Source: Akkermansia sp. (GTDB taxonomy: Bacteria > Verrucomicrobiota > Verrucomicrobiia > Verrucomicrobiales > Akkermansiaceae). From it: a stretch of 57,517 nt of DNA. This document shows positions 8,603-17,211 of the stretch, one piece after another (position 1 is the first letter of the stretch; each line of letters begins with the position of its first letter). A model generated the notes under the pieces. It was not told the DNA's origin and searched no databases. It saw only the letters and a program-made list of their open reading frames with translations. The position numbers and the translations under genes were made by a program. The stretch is taken from assembly GCA_024405455.1 (NCBI GenBank), contig JAKSOT010000003.1, forward strand, positions 1 to 57,517. Reading direction: 5' to 3'.

Positions 8603-10677
8603 GGTTGCAGGGCGCGGAGCAGCTGGGCGGCGGCCTCATGCTGCGGGTTGAGTTGAATTGCCTTGTTGGCGGCGTGGCGTGCGGCCTCGCGCTGGCCCAC
8701 CTCTGCCAGGATGAGCGCCAGGCGGTACTGCACCTCGGCGTCCTGCGGGTGTGCGGCGGCGCAGTCCAGCATCTGCTGCAGCGCCTCCACGGGGCGGTTC
8801 AGGCGGTCCAGGAAGACGGCGTAGTCCATGCGGGGCACGGCGGAAGCGGGGTCCAGCTCCACGGCGCGGCGGTACTGGCGCTCGGCCTCGCCCAAATCCT
8901 GGCGCACCAGGGAGAGCTGGGCGAGCTGCATGGCCCCGGCGGGCTGGTCCGCCTGCAGGGCGAGCGTCTCCTGATACTCCCGCATGGCGGGCGAGTCGTC
9001 TGGCACGCTTGGCAGCAGCGCTCGCACCGCCGCATGCCGCACGCTGCGGCAGGAATCCTTCAGCAGCCTCTCCGGGCAGTCCGCCCCTAGCAGCTCCGCG
9101 GCGGCCGCGCGCAGCATCGGGCTGGCGTCCCGCGTGGCTTTCAGCGCGGTTTGCAGCACGGCGTCCGTGCGGGGCATCTGGGAAAGCAACCCGAGCATGG
9201 TGGCGCGCCAGGCGGGGTTTTCCTCCTTGGCGTAGGCGGCCAGCATCTCGTCCTGGTTGAATTGGCCTTCCATGGCGTGTGCCACGGCACGGAAGCGCGG
9301 GCGGTATCCTTCCAGCCAAGAGTGCTCGCCGTAGCGCTTCTCCACGGCCTTGGCGGCCCACTCGTTGTCCTTGCCCGCGTGGCACATCGTGCATGCGTTC
9401 GGCGTGCCGATTTCCAGGCTCAGGCGCGGGTCCGGCGGCAGCAGCGTGTGGTCGCGCCGCGGGTCGCGCCCCATGTAGGTGCTCTCCGGCATGTGGCATT
9501 CCACGCACATGTGGCCCTTGGTTCCGGCGGGGCAGGTGAAAGTGTCGCCGCGGTCCACGTAGGGAGCCTCCACGCCGTTGACCTTCTGGTGCTCGGCATG
9601 GCAGCGCAGGCAGAGCTCGTTGTTCTCCGCGGGATGGAGCAGCGCGCCCGTGTGGGCGTCGTGGCACTCGATGCAGGTGACGCCGCGCATGCCCATGCGG
9701 CTCAGGCGGAAGCCGGTTTCGCAATAGTCCTCGTCACGCTGGATGCCGTTCGGATAAAAGACGCCCGGCACGCGCGGCAGCTCCAGCCGGAAGTGGTCGT
9801 CGAAGCGGTCGCCCGCGGTGGAGTTATCATCGAGCTCCTCCCTGCGGGCGTGGCAGGAGGCGCAGTTGTCATGCGCGCGCATGGGGGAGAGCTTGCGGTC
9901 CGCAGGGGCCACCAGGCAGCCGTCCGGCGCGGGCTTGTCCGCCAGTTTGTGGCATTGGATGCAGGTGACGCCGGTTTCCTTCCACTCGGCGCGGTACTGG
10001 TCCTGCTGGACATCGTAGTTCTTGTGGAAACCTGTCATGTGGCACCAGGCGCACTGGGAGTCCCAGTTCATGCCTCGGCCCTGCCAATGGCCCCACTCGC
10101 CCGCCGCGCGCTCGCCCATGCCGTTGCTGCGCTGTCGCGCGTCGTCGCGGAAGACATCGAACCACTGGTTGCCGTGCTCCCTGTCAACGGAGCGCAGGCC
10201 GTACCGCCCGCGCTCGGCGGAATCCCAGGCGGCGCTGGTCACCTGGCAGCCGCCGTCGTTCCCGCGCACCAGGTATTGCACCAGCGGCACCTTGCCGATG
10301 GCGAACACGGCATCAAACTCCGCCGGCTCGCCGCCATCCGGCTCCACGCGCAGGTACGGCGCGCCGCTTGCACGCGTGAGGAAATGCGTGGTCTCTCCGT
10401 GGGCCTGCTGTGTCTGCCCGCGGAACGGCGCGCCGTCCAGCTTGGATGAAATTTTCCGCATGGCCCAGGCATGGTCGCTGCCCGCCCATTCCTCGAACTC
10501 CTTGGGGTGGCACGCCGCGCACTGCAGCGACACGGGAACCGCCGATTGGTCCCAGTGCGCGCTGTGTCCCCTGTACGCGTGCGCACGGTGCCCGCCGCGA
10601 CCGTCGCCGCAGCTGCACACCGCCGCGGCTGTCGCCAGCGCGCCCAGGATTGCCGACCATTTCCTCATGCGGGTCAT
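8599..10677 (-). CDS. Octahaem c-type cytochrome lipoprotein with C-terminal HEAT and TPR repeats
   Basis: A 692-residue exported protein. The N-terminus has a hydrophobic segment ending in CSC, compatible with a lipoprotein signal. Eight CxxCH haem-binding motifs are visible at about residues 53, 209, 239, 272, 335, 356, 391 and 429, with a cytochrome c554-like opening (CAACHPKEFEEW). Residues about 445-545 look like HEAT-type helical pairs, and about 555-692 contain TPR units (for example AERQYRRAVELDPASAVPRM). It probably acts in periplasmic electron transfer; the substrate is unknown. The start MTRMRKWSAI at 10677 was chosen because the longer open frame overlaps the RNase R gene. It lies 53 bp after that gene and overlaps the next by 4 bp. 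Confidence 0.9.
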   Translation of the reverse strand: MTRMRKWSAILGALATAAAVCSCGDGRGGHRAHAYRGHSAHWDQSAVPVSLQCAACHPKEFEEWAGSDHAWAMRKISSKLDGAPFRGQTQQAHGETTHFLTRASGAPYLRVEPDGGEPAEFDAVFAIGKVPLVQYLVRGNDGGCQVTSAAWDSAERGRYGLRSVDREHGNQWFDVFRDDARQRSNGMGERAAGEWGHWQGRGMNWDSQCAWCHMTGFHKNYDVQQDQYRAEWKETGVTCIQCHKLADKPAPDGCLVAPADRKLSPMRAHDNCASCHARREELDDNSTAGDRFDDHFRLELPRVPGVFYPNGIQRDEDYCETGFRLSRMGMRGVTCIECHDAHTGALLHPAENNELCLRCHAEHQKVNGVEAPYVDRGDTFTCPAGTKGHMCVECHMPESTYMGRDPRRDHTLLPPDPRLSLEIGTPNACTMCHAGKDNEWAAKAVEKRYGEHSWLEGYRPRFRAVAHAMEGQFNQDEMLAAYAKEENPAWRATMLGLLSQMPRTDAVLQTALKATRDASPMLRAAAAELLGADCPERLLKDSCRSVRHAAVRALLPSVPDDSPAMREYQETLALQADQPAGAMQLAQLSLVRQDLGEAERQYRRAVELDPASAVPRMDYAVFLDRLNRPVEALQQMLDCAAAHPQDAEVQYRLALILAEVGQREAARHAANKAIQLNPQHEAAAQLLRALQP

Positions 10678-10730
10678 TCTACCATCCCATGCCGCCTTCG
10701 CGCAACATTTTTCGCGTGCGCGCTGGAGGT

Positions 10731-12950
10731 TCAGGGGAGGGGGGTGAAGTCCACAAACCCGGTCGTTTCGTCCACGGCGGTGGGGATGAGGCGGAGGGCC
10801 TGCCCGGGTTGGAAGGCGCGGCCGTCGGATGCGCGCCAGGACTGGACGTGGCTCTCGTAGAACCAGTGCGTGTCGCGCGGCAGGGAGGAGCGTGAGACGT
10901 AGCCCTTCACGCCGCGCAGCTGCGGGATGTCCACGGTCATGCCCTGCGGCCAGCATGCAGTGACCACGCCGTCCCACACGCGGGGATGCTCGGCCTCGCA
11001 CTGCTGCTCCAGGTAGCGCGCGAGCATGAGGCGGTCGGCCTCGGCCTCCGCGGCGGCGGAGGTGCGCTCGGTCTCGGAGATGTGGGCGGAGACACCCTCC
11101 AGGCGCGCGGGCGAGGGCAGGGGGGCGTCCTGCACGCCGGCGAGGCGGCGGAACGCGCGGTGCACCACCAAATCCGCATACCGGCGGATGGGGCTGGTGA
11201 AGTGGCAGTAGTCGCCCTTGGCTAGGCCGTAGTGCCCGAGCGGGGACGGGGAGTAGCGCGCGCGCATCATGCAGCGCAGCAGGGCCACCTTGAGGGCGTC
11301 CTCCTCCGGCGTGCCCTTGGTCTGCTCCATGGCGCGGGCGAGCTGCTCGCGTGTGGCGAGCGTGCCGACGCTGTAGCCGTAGCTGCGCAGCTGGACGCCG
11401 AACTCGTGGATCTTGGCGGGGTCGGGTTCCTCGTGCACGCGGTAGATGGCGGGCAGGGTGCGTGCGTTGAGGGCGTGCGCCACGGCCTCGTTGGCGGCGA
11501 GCATGCACTCTTCAATAAGCTGGTGGGCGGGGTCGGACTCCGTGAGCTCCACGTCCGTGGGGTTGCCCTCCGCATCCGCAATGACGTGCAGCTCCGGCAT
11601 GTCCAGGTTGAGGGCGGCCTGCCGCATGCGGCGGGCGCGCAGGGCTTGCGCCAGCTTCCCGGCCTCGCGCAGGATGCCGTCAATCTCCGCGTTCCCGCAG
11701 CTGCCGCCCTGCAGCACCTGCAGCGCCTCCGCGTAGGTCATGCGGCGGCGTGAGCGGATGACCGCCTGCGCGAACTCCGCGTGCGTGACCGCTCCCTTGG
11801 AGTCGATGCGCATGCGGCACAGCGCGGTGAGGCGGTCCTCCCCCTGCCGCAGGGAGCAGATGCCGTCGCACAGCTTGGGCGGCAGCATGGGCAGCACGCG
11901 GTCCGGCAGGTACGTGGAGTTGCCGCGCCGCTGCGCCTCCGCGTCCAGCGCGGAGCCGGGCCGCACGTAGTGCGCCACGTCCGCTATGTGGACGTCCAGC
12001 TGCCAGCCGTTGCCGCTGCGCTTCACGGCGATGGCGTCGTCGTAGTCGCGCGCGCTTTCGGGGTCGATGGTGACGATGCAGTCCTTGCGGCAGTCGAGGC
12101 GGCCGCGGCGGTCTTTGTCGCGCACGGCGGGCGGGATGGCGGCGGCCTCCGCCAGCACCTCCGCGGGGAACTCCGCGGCCAGGCCGTAGCGGTGGATGAC
12201 GGCGTCGATGCACACATCCGTGCGGGCGGGGTCGCCCAGCACCTCGGCAATGCGTCCCTTGGCGGCGTTGCGTGCCACGGGGTAGGCCACGGGTTCCACC
12301 ACCACGGTGAAGCCGGGCTGCGCCTCCTGCGGCGGAGCCGCGCTGAGCTCGATGTATTCCGGCGCGGTCACGCCGTCGCCCTCCACTGCGCCGTAGCGCC
12401 CGCCGCGGCGGTAGGTGCCCACCCACAGCGCGTGCCCGCGCTCCAGAATTTCCTCCACGTACACCACGGCGGTGAGGTCGCCCGCGGCGGGCCTGCGCGC
12501 TCCCTTGCCGCCGCGGCGGCGTGTGGGCAGGCCCTGCACGCGCACGGAGGCCCGCACGCGGTCGCCATCCATGGCGCCGCAGCTGCGGCGCGGCTCCACG
12601 GTGAGGCTGCGCGGGCATTCCGCGTGCAGCATGGCCGAGATTTGCACCTGCGCGGCGTCGTCCGGCAGGTACAGCAGCTTGCCGCCCGGCGTCTTCACGA
12701 TGCGGCCCAGCAGCGGCTGCGCCTGCGGGTCCTTCCGCAGCGCGTACGCGCCCTTCTTGAGCTTGGTGAGCCGCCCCTGGCCGAGCCAGAGCTTGAGCGT
12801 TTCCCGCAGCAGGGCGCGCTGGCGGGAATCGATGCCCATGCCGCGCGCAATCTCGCCGCTGCTTTGCGGTGTGTAGTCGCGCCGCTGCAGATAGGCGCCC
12901 AGCGCCTCCCTCAACGGGGTGTTTTCATTGTCCTTGGGTAGTTTTTTCAT
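10731..12950 (-). CDS. rnr: Ribonuclease R / RNase II family 3'-5' exoribonuclease
   Basis: A 739-residue hydrolytic exoribonuclease that degrades structured RNA. An N-terminal winged-helix segment (about 15-75) precedes cold-shock-type OB domains. The RNB catalytic domain shows IDPESARDYDDAIAV near residues 295-310 (metal-binding acidic residues), LPDRVLPMLPPKLCDGICSL, and HYGLAKGDYCHFTSPIRRYA. A C-terminal S1-like domain ends in GFVDFTPLP. Length and order match RNase R. The start MKKLPKDNEN at 12950 is supported by the promoter just upstream; the longer open frame to 13358 reads through the AT-rich repeat and into the oppositely oriented neighbour. Confidence 0.94.
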   Translation of the reverse strand: MKKLPKDNENTPLREALGAYLQRRDYTPQSSGEIARGMGIDSRQRALLRETLKLWLGQGRLTKLKKGAYALRKDPQAQPLLGRIVKTPGGKLLYLPDDAAQVQISAMLHAECPRSLTVEPRRSCGAMDGDRVRASVRVQGLPTRRRGGKGARRPAAGDLTAVVYVEEILERGHALWVGTYRRGGRYGAVEGDGVTAPEYIELSAAPPQEAQPGFTVVVEPVAYPVARNAAKGRIAEVLGDPARTDVCIDAVIHRYGLAAEFPAEVLAEAAAIPPAVRDKDRRGRLDCRKDCIVTIDPESARDYDDAIAVKRSGNGWQLDVHIADVAHYVRPGSALDAEAQRRGNSTYLPDRVLPMLPPKLCDGICSLRQGEDRLTALCRMRIDSKGAVTHAEFAQAVIRSRRRMTYAEALQVLQGGSCGNAEIDGILREAGKLAQALRARRMRQAALNLDMPELHVIADAEGNPTDVELTESDPAHQLIEECMLAANEAVAHALNARTLPAIYRVHEEPDPAKIHEFGVQLRSYGYSVGTLATREQLARAMEQTKGTPEEDALKVALLRCMMRARYSPSPLGHYGLAKGDYCHFTSPIRRYADLVVHRAFRRLAGVQDAPLPSPARLEGVSAHISETERTSAAAEAEADRLMLARYLEQQCEAEHPRVWDGVVTACWPQGMTVDIPQLRGVKGYVSRSSLPRDTHWFYESHVQSWRASDGRAFQPGQALRLIPTAVDETTGFVDFTPLP

Positions 12951-12964
12951 AGAGAACGGCGCGG

Positions 12965-12993
12965 AGCATAGCACACACCCGCGCTTTTGGCAA
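12965..12993 (-). promoter_or_regulatory. Predicted RNase R promoter
   Basis: On the minus strand: TTGCCA (12993-12988), a 17-bp spacer and TATGCT (12970-12965), 14 bp before the ATG. The implied leader is about 7 nt. Confidence 0.55.
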
Positions 12994-13041
12994 CCCGTAT
13001 GACAACGGATAATGGGGAACGCGCCGCACGGCGCGCGAATT

Positions 13042-13078
13042 TTCAAATTGTCAATCGTAAATCGTAAATTGTAAATCC
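13042..13078. repeat. AT-rich short-period repeat, copy 2
   Basis: Units such as CAATCGTAAATCG and TAAATTGTAAATC match the block at 7765-7803 in sequence and orientation. It lies between the divergent promoters of RNase R and the 13136 gene. Confidence 0.75.
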
Positions 13079-13095
13079 CATGTTGTAATCCCGCC

Positions 13096-13123
13096 TTGCA
13101 AATTGGGGGGCGGGGGCTATAAT
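13096..13123 (+). promoter_or_regulatory. Promoter of the 13136 gene / gatB unit
   Basis: TTGCAA (13096-13101), a 16-bp spacer with a G-run, and a perfect TATAAT (13118-13123). The ATG is 12 bp further on, so the leader would be about 5-6 nt. Confidence 0.7.
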
Positions 13124-13135
13124 GAACGCACGCGC

Positions 13136-14146
13136 ATGTCCCACCACATTCAAAGCACCTGTCTTGCCCTGGTTGCGGGGCTCTGTGTGCCTGTGGCGGC
13201 GGAGGAGGCTGCGGACGTGGCTCCGCAGCCCGCGGATGAGGACGTGGTGGATGTGGCGGACGTTGCCGATGTGGAGGAGGTGCAGCCGGGCACCCCGCCC
13301 ATGACAGACGAGCAGCGCGAGGAGATGGAGCGCGTGGGAAGCGAGTTCCTGCAGGCATCCAACGACATGTGGCTGCTGCTTTCCAGCGTGCGCTCCAAGA
13401 ACGACGCTGACGACGCAGCCGACCGCATGATGGCCCTGGTGGCCAAGATTTACGAGCTGGACGAAAAATTGAGCACCAGCACCGTGGTGGCGCCGGACGC
13501 CGCCTGCGCCGGCGTGCTGGACAACATCCAGGGCCGCATCCTGGATTCCCTGGAAACCGTGGACGAGGAGTTCCACTCCCTGAGCCGGATGCACTGCTAC
13601 GGGTCGGAGCGCCTTCTGCGCGCGTTCCGCCTGGCGGGTCGCGCGGGGCTGTTCGGCGAGGACGACGCGCACTCCCTCACCGGCATACCGCAACCCTTTA
13701 CGCCGGAGCAGGCCGCCGCGGAAATCGCGCGTCTGGGCAAGCTGCTGGAGCCGGACCGCCAAATCTGCCTGCAGCTCGGCTCCGTGCGCGACAGCGCCTC
13801 CGCGCAGCAGGCTGTGCCGCACTTGCGCGAGCTGGAATACAACCTGCTCCTGCTGGCGCCGCCGCAGGAGTGCGGCATGTTTGCGGACGAGCGGGCGGAG
13901 AGCGTGCGCGCGGCCATCGAGCCGCTGCGCCAGGCCCTGTGGGGCATCCGCAACGAGATTGTGCGCCTGGCCGCCCTGCCCGGGTATTCCGAGGCGGCAT
14001 TCGATGAATTCTCCGAGCAGCTCGACAAGGTGTACGACGCCTTGGAAGCCACTCACAGCCTTTGGTTCGAGGACGTGTTCGACGCCTCGTTCCGCTCCGA
14101 CCTCGAAGACGCCTACCGCGAAAACATCAAGAACACCAAACCCTGA
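13136..14146 (+). CDS. Exported helical protein of unknown function
   Basis: A 336-residue protein with a Sec-type signal peptide (about residues 1-22, ending PVAAEEA), then an acidic Ala/Asp/Val-rich linker and a mostly helical body rich in Glu, Leu and Arg. I recognise no family. ATG 13136 was chosen over an upstream TTG (13103) because the TATAAT box lies between them. The gene ends 9 bp before gatB and the two probably share a transcript, although no functional link is evident. Confidence 0.8.
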   Translation: MSHHIQSTCLALVAGLCVPVAAEEAADVAPQPADEDVVDVADVADVEEVQPGTPPMTDEQREEMERVGSEFLQASNDMWLLLSSVRSKNDADDAADRMMALVAKIYELDEKLSTSTVVAPDAACAGVLDNIQGRILDSLETVDEEFHSLSRMHCYGSERLLRAFRLAGRAGLFGEDDAHSLTGIPQPFTPEQAAAEIARLGKLLEPDRQICLQLGSVRDSASAQQAVPHLRELEYNLLLLAPPQECGMFADERAESVRAAIEPLRQALWGIRNEIVRLAALPGYSEAAFDEFSEQLDKVYDALEATHSLWFEDVFDASFRSDLEDAYRENIKNTKP

Positions 14147-14155
14147 CACGCCACC

Positions 14156-15625
14156 ATGCCCGCCTCCGATTATCTCGTCACCATCGGCCTGGAAGTCCAC
14201 TGCCAAATCAAGACGCAGACCAAGATGTTCTGCTCCTGCAAGGCAGGGTTCGGCTACGAGCCCAACACGAACGTGTGCCCCACCTGCCTGGGTATGCCGG
14301 GCGCGCTGCCCGTGCTCAACGAGCATGCCATCGAGCGCACCGTGCTCACCGGCATGATGCTCGGCTGCTCCACCCCGCCCGTCTCCAAGTGGGACCGCAA
14401 AAACTACTTCTACGCGGACATGCCCAAGAACTACCAGACCAGCCAGCTTGACCTGCCGCTCTGCATCGGCGGAGAGGTGCCGCTCTACGCCTGGGCCTTC
14501 CCCGCGGACGCCAAGGTGCCTGCCGCGGACGGCGCGGTGGTGCGCCGCGTGAAGCTGGACCACATCCACCTGGAGGAGGATGCCGCCAAGCTCACCCACT
14601 ACAACGGGTATTCCCTGGTGGACTACAACCGCGGCGGCACCCCGCTCATGGAGATTGTCTCCGCACCGGACCTCACCAGCCCGGACGAGACCTACGCCTA
14701 CCTCAAGAGCCTGCAGCAGATCCTCATATGCGGCGGCATCTCCGACGCCGACATGGAGAAGGGCCAGATGCGCTGCGACGTCAACGTCTCCCTGCGCCCC
14801 AAGGGCCAGAAGGAGCTCGGTGCCAAAATCGAGATGAAGAACATCAACTCCATGTCCGCCGCACGCCGCGCGCTCATCTATGAAATCGCGCGCCAGGCGG
14901 AGGAGCTGGACATGGGCATCCCCCAGGTGCAGTCCACACGCCGCTGGGACGACGCGCTCGGCGAGAGCATTGTCATGCGCACCAAGGAGAACGCGCACGA
15001 CTACCGCTACCACACCTGCCCGGATCTCATCCCCGTGCACACCGCGCCCATTGTGGAGAGGGTGAAGGGAGAGCTGCCGGAGCTGCCGGACGCGCTGCAC
15101 ACGCGCCTGCAGGAGCAGTACGGCCTGCCGCAGGCTGATGCTTCCACCCTGGTGGGCGATTTGCCGCTCTGCCGCTATTTCGAGCAGGCCGCAGCCGCCT
15201 CCGCCGCGCCGCGCAAGGTGGCCAACTGGGTCATCAACAACCTCACCGCCGCACTCGCCAAGCGCGAGCTCTCCATCGCGGACTGCCCCGTGCCGCCCGC
15301 AGCCCTCGCCGGGCTGGTGGCCATTGTGGAGGACGGCACCGTCTCCAACAACCAGGCGCGAGAGGTGCTGGAGCTCCTTTGGGAGCACCCGGACATGGAT
15401 GCCGCCGCCGCCGCCGCCCAGCTGGGCTACAAGAAGGCGGACTCCAACGAGCTGGAGGCCACCGTGCAGAAGGTGCTGGAGGAAAACGCCGCAGACGTGG
15501 AGGCCCTCAAGGCCGGAAACTCGAAAATCATCAACGCCCTCACCGGTAAGGTCATGAAGGCCAGCAACCCCAAGCCCAACCCGCGCATGGTCACGGAAAT
15601 CATCACGCGCCTGCTGGGATTGTGA
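14156..15625 (+). CDS. gatB: Asp-tRNA(Asn)/Glu-tRNA(Gln) amidotransferase subunit B
   Basis: A 489-residue tRNA-binding and kinase subunit of the GatCAB complex, which converts mischarged Glu-tRNA(Gln) or Asp-tRNA(Asn) to the amidated form. GLEVHCQIKTQTKMFCSC, NTNVCPTCLGMPGALPVLN and DYNRGGTPLMEIV are signature segments, and the C-terminal GatB/YqeY tail (about residues 340-489) is present. Length is typical. gatA and gatC are not in this window, so the complex is encoded at more than one locus. Confidence 0.96.
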   Translation: MPASDYLVTIGLEVHCQIKTQTKMFCSCKAGFGYEPNTNVCPTCLGMPGALPVLNEHAIERTVLTGMMLGCSTPPVSKWDRKNYFYADMPKNYQTSQLDLPLCIGGEVPLYAWAFPADAKVPAADGAVVRRVKLDHIHLEEDAAKLTHYNGYSLVDYNRGGTPLMEIVSAPDLTSPDETYAYLKSLQQILICGGISDADMEKGQMRCDVNVSLRPKGQKELGAKIEMKNINSMSAARRALIYEIARQAEELDMGIPQVQSTRRWDDALGESIVMRTKENAHDYRYHTCPDLIPVHTAPIVERVKGELPELPDALHTRLQEQYGLPQADASTLVGDLPLCRYFEQAAAASAAPRKVANWVINNLTAALAKRELSIADCPVPPAALAGLVAIVEDGTVSNNQAREVLELLWEHPDMDAAAAAAQLGYKKADSNELEATVQKVLEENAADVEALKAGNSKIINALTGKVMKASNPKPNPRMVTEIITRLLGL

Positions 15626-15665
15626 CGGGGATGATGCCTTGTTTCCTGTCCCTGATTGCCCACCA

Positions 15666-15699
15666 AAAAGCCCCGCGCCTTTCAGGGTGCGGGGCTTTT
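15666..15699. terminator. Bidirectional terminator between gatB and the TPR gene
   Basis: Perfect 11-bp arms AAAAGCCCCGC (15666-15676) and GCGGGGCTTTT (15689-15699). A-run and T-run flanks let it serve both convergent genes. Confidence 0.88.
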
Positions 15700-15720
15700 G
15701 AATGATGGGAATTTGATTTA

Positions 15721-17097
15721 TCAGGAGTAGGCGGACTCCACCTTCTGGGCCACCTCGCCGTCGTGGTAGCCGTAGTCCACCTCGTAGATGACCTTGAAGT
15801 TCTCCAGGGCTTTCTCCTTGTTTCCGGCCTCCTCGTAGAGCAGGCCGATGTTGTAGAGGATTTCCTTCTTGGTCTCGTCCATGCCAATGAGCTCGCCGTT
15901 GGCTTCCTCCAGCTGGCGGATGGCCATGTCGATCATGTTCTTGGAGTGGTAGCACTTGCCGAGCATGAGCATGGCCTTGATGCGCAGGTTCGGGTTGTTG
16001 CGGGCACGCTGGAGGGCGGGGATGGCCTCGCTGTAGCGGTCGGCCTCGAAGAGCGCCTGGCCGTACTTGAACTGCAGCTGCGCGTCGGCGGGGTTGGCGT
16101 CCACGCGCGCCTTGGCGTCGGCTACCACGGCTTCGGCCACCACCTTCTTGCGCTCGGCGAGCTGCGCCTTGGCCTCCTCGTTGTTGGGGTCGGCGGCGAT
16201 CACCTGCTCCAGCTGCTCGATTTCGGCGGTCATGGCCTTCTGGTGCATCTCCACGGCGTGGTCGTTGAGGGCGACGTCGGACTGCCCGCTCAGCTCGAAG
16301 GCGTAGGCGTAGAAGGAGTAGGCGTTGCCGTAGTCCTCCATCTGCTCGTACACGGATGCGATTTCCTTGACGACGCGGAGGTCCGCGTTGTTGGCGGCGT
16401 ACTCGTTGGAGAGGGCGGCCAGCTTGGCTTCCAGCTCGGCGCGGGTCATGCCCATCTTGTCCTGGCTTTCCAGCTCGTTGGTGGCGTTCTGGTCCTTCAT
16501 CTTGGTGCGGAAGTCGCCGCTGCCCTCCCAGTTGCCCTGCTTCATGGAGGCGCGTGCGGCGCAGTCCTTCTCGCCGCGGACGGCGATGGGATCCGCGCGG
16601 TCGAATTCGAGGATGCGGCGGTAGGCGTCTGCGGCTTCGGCAAACTTCTCGTTCTGGATGTAGTGGTTTGCCAGGAGGTGGAGGTGCTTCTTGGGCTTGG
16701 GCTGGCCCTGGCAGATGGTCTCCATGGCGAAGGATGCCAGATCCGTGAGCCCCAGCTCGTTCGCGGCGGCGAAGAGGGCCTCGTTGGCGGCGATGTTGTA
16801 GGGGTCGTTCTCCAGGGTGTCCTCCACGTTGCCGAGGGTGCTCTCTGGGTCCTTGCGCGAGGTGGTCATGCGGATGCCGCCGAAGAGGGATGACTTGTGG
16901 CCGCCCTCCGGAGCGGATTTCACGGCGCAGGCGCGCAGCAGCTTGCGGCCTTCCAGGAAGCCCGGGACGCGCTTGACGAGCGTCTTGAGGATGCTGACGG
17001 CGTACTTGTAGTTCTTGGCCTGCACGGCCTGCTGGGCCTTCACCCAGAGGGCGGACTGGTCGGGAGCGAGTTGGTTGGCGGTGGTGAGAGTAATCAT
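15721..17097 (-). CDS. Cytoplasmic tetratricopeptide-repeat protein
   Basis: A 458-residue protein made largely of TPR-like helix pairs: AQQAVQAKNYKYAVSILKTL near the start, HYIQNEKFAEAADAYRRILE around 145, LQFKYGQALFEADRYSEAIP around 345, and LYNIGLLYEEAGNKEKALEN near the end. A coiled-coil-like segment (about 210-330) separates two TPR groups. No signal peptide or membrane segment is seen. It probably scaffolds protein interactions; partner unknown. It stands alone between a bidirectional terminator and a divergent gene. Confidence 0.85.
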   Translation of the reverse strand: MITLTTANQLAPDQSALWVKAQQAVQAKNYKYAVSILKTLVKRVPGFLEGRKLLRACAVKSAPEGGHKSSLFGGIRMTTSRKDPESTLGNVEDTLENDPYNIAANEALFAAANELGLTDLASFAMETICQGQPKPKKHLHLLANHYIQNEKFAEAADAYRRILEFDRADPIAVRGEKDCAARASMKQGNWEGSGDFRTKMKDQNATNELESQDKMGMTRAELEAKLAALSNEYAANNADLRVVKEIASVYEQMEDYGNAYSFYAYAFELSGQSDVALNDHAVEMHQKAMTAEIEQLEQVIAADPNNEEAKAQLAERKKVVAEAVVADAKARVDANPADAQLQFKYGQALFEADRYSEAIPALQRARNNPNLRIKAMLMLGKCYHSKNMIDMAIRQLEEANGELIGMDETKKEILYNIGLLYEEAGNKEKALENFKVIYEVDYGYHDGEVAQKVESAYS

Positions 17098-17115
17098 GAC
17101 GTGCTAGATATTCCG

Positions 17116-17135
17116 TGCATGCGCGGGCATGCACT
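17116..17135. repeat. GCATGC palindromic element, copy 1
   Basis: GTGCATGC-GCGG-GCATGCAC forms a perfect 8-bp stem with a 4-nt loop in the 5' region of the TPR gene. The core GCGCGGGCATGC recurs at 56043-56054 and 56105-56116. Confidence 0.65.
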
Positions 17136-17177
17136 GCTTCCCCCAAGAGATACCACATCGCGCGCGGGAATTCAACC

Positions 17178-17205
17178 TTGTTTTTTGGAAAAACCGTGTC
17201 AAAAT
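17178..17205 (+). promoter_or_regulatory. Promoter of the pseudouridine-synthase pair (leaderless)
   Basis: TTGTTT (17178-17183), a 16-bp spacer and CAAAAT (17200-17205), with the ATG 6 bp later at 17212. Confidence 0.45.
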
Positions 17206-17211
17206 GCAGCC

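Noticed and set aside
10678..11508. 5' extension of the cytochrome frame
   Set aside because: It overlaps the RNase R gene and encodes Arg/Pro-rich shadow sequence; a signal peptide begins at 10677.
12951..13358. 5' extension of the RNase R frame
   Set aside because: It reads through the AT-rich repeat and promoter and into the divergent neighbour; the family start is at 12950.
13043..17158. Minus-strand open frame of 1371 codons across gatB and the 13136 gene
   Set aside because: It lies opposite well-supported genes and in a shifted frame of the TPR gene, and its translation is low-complexity.
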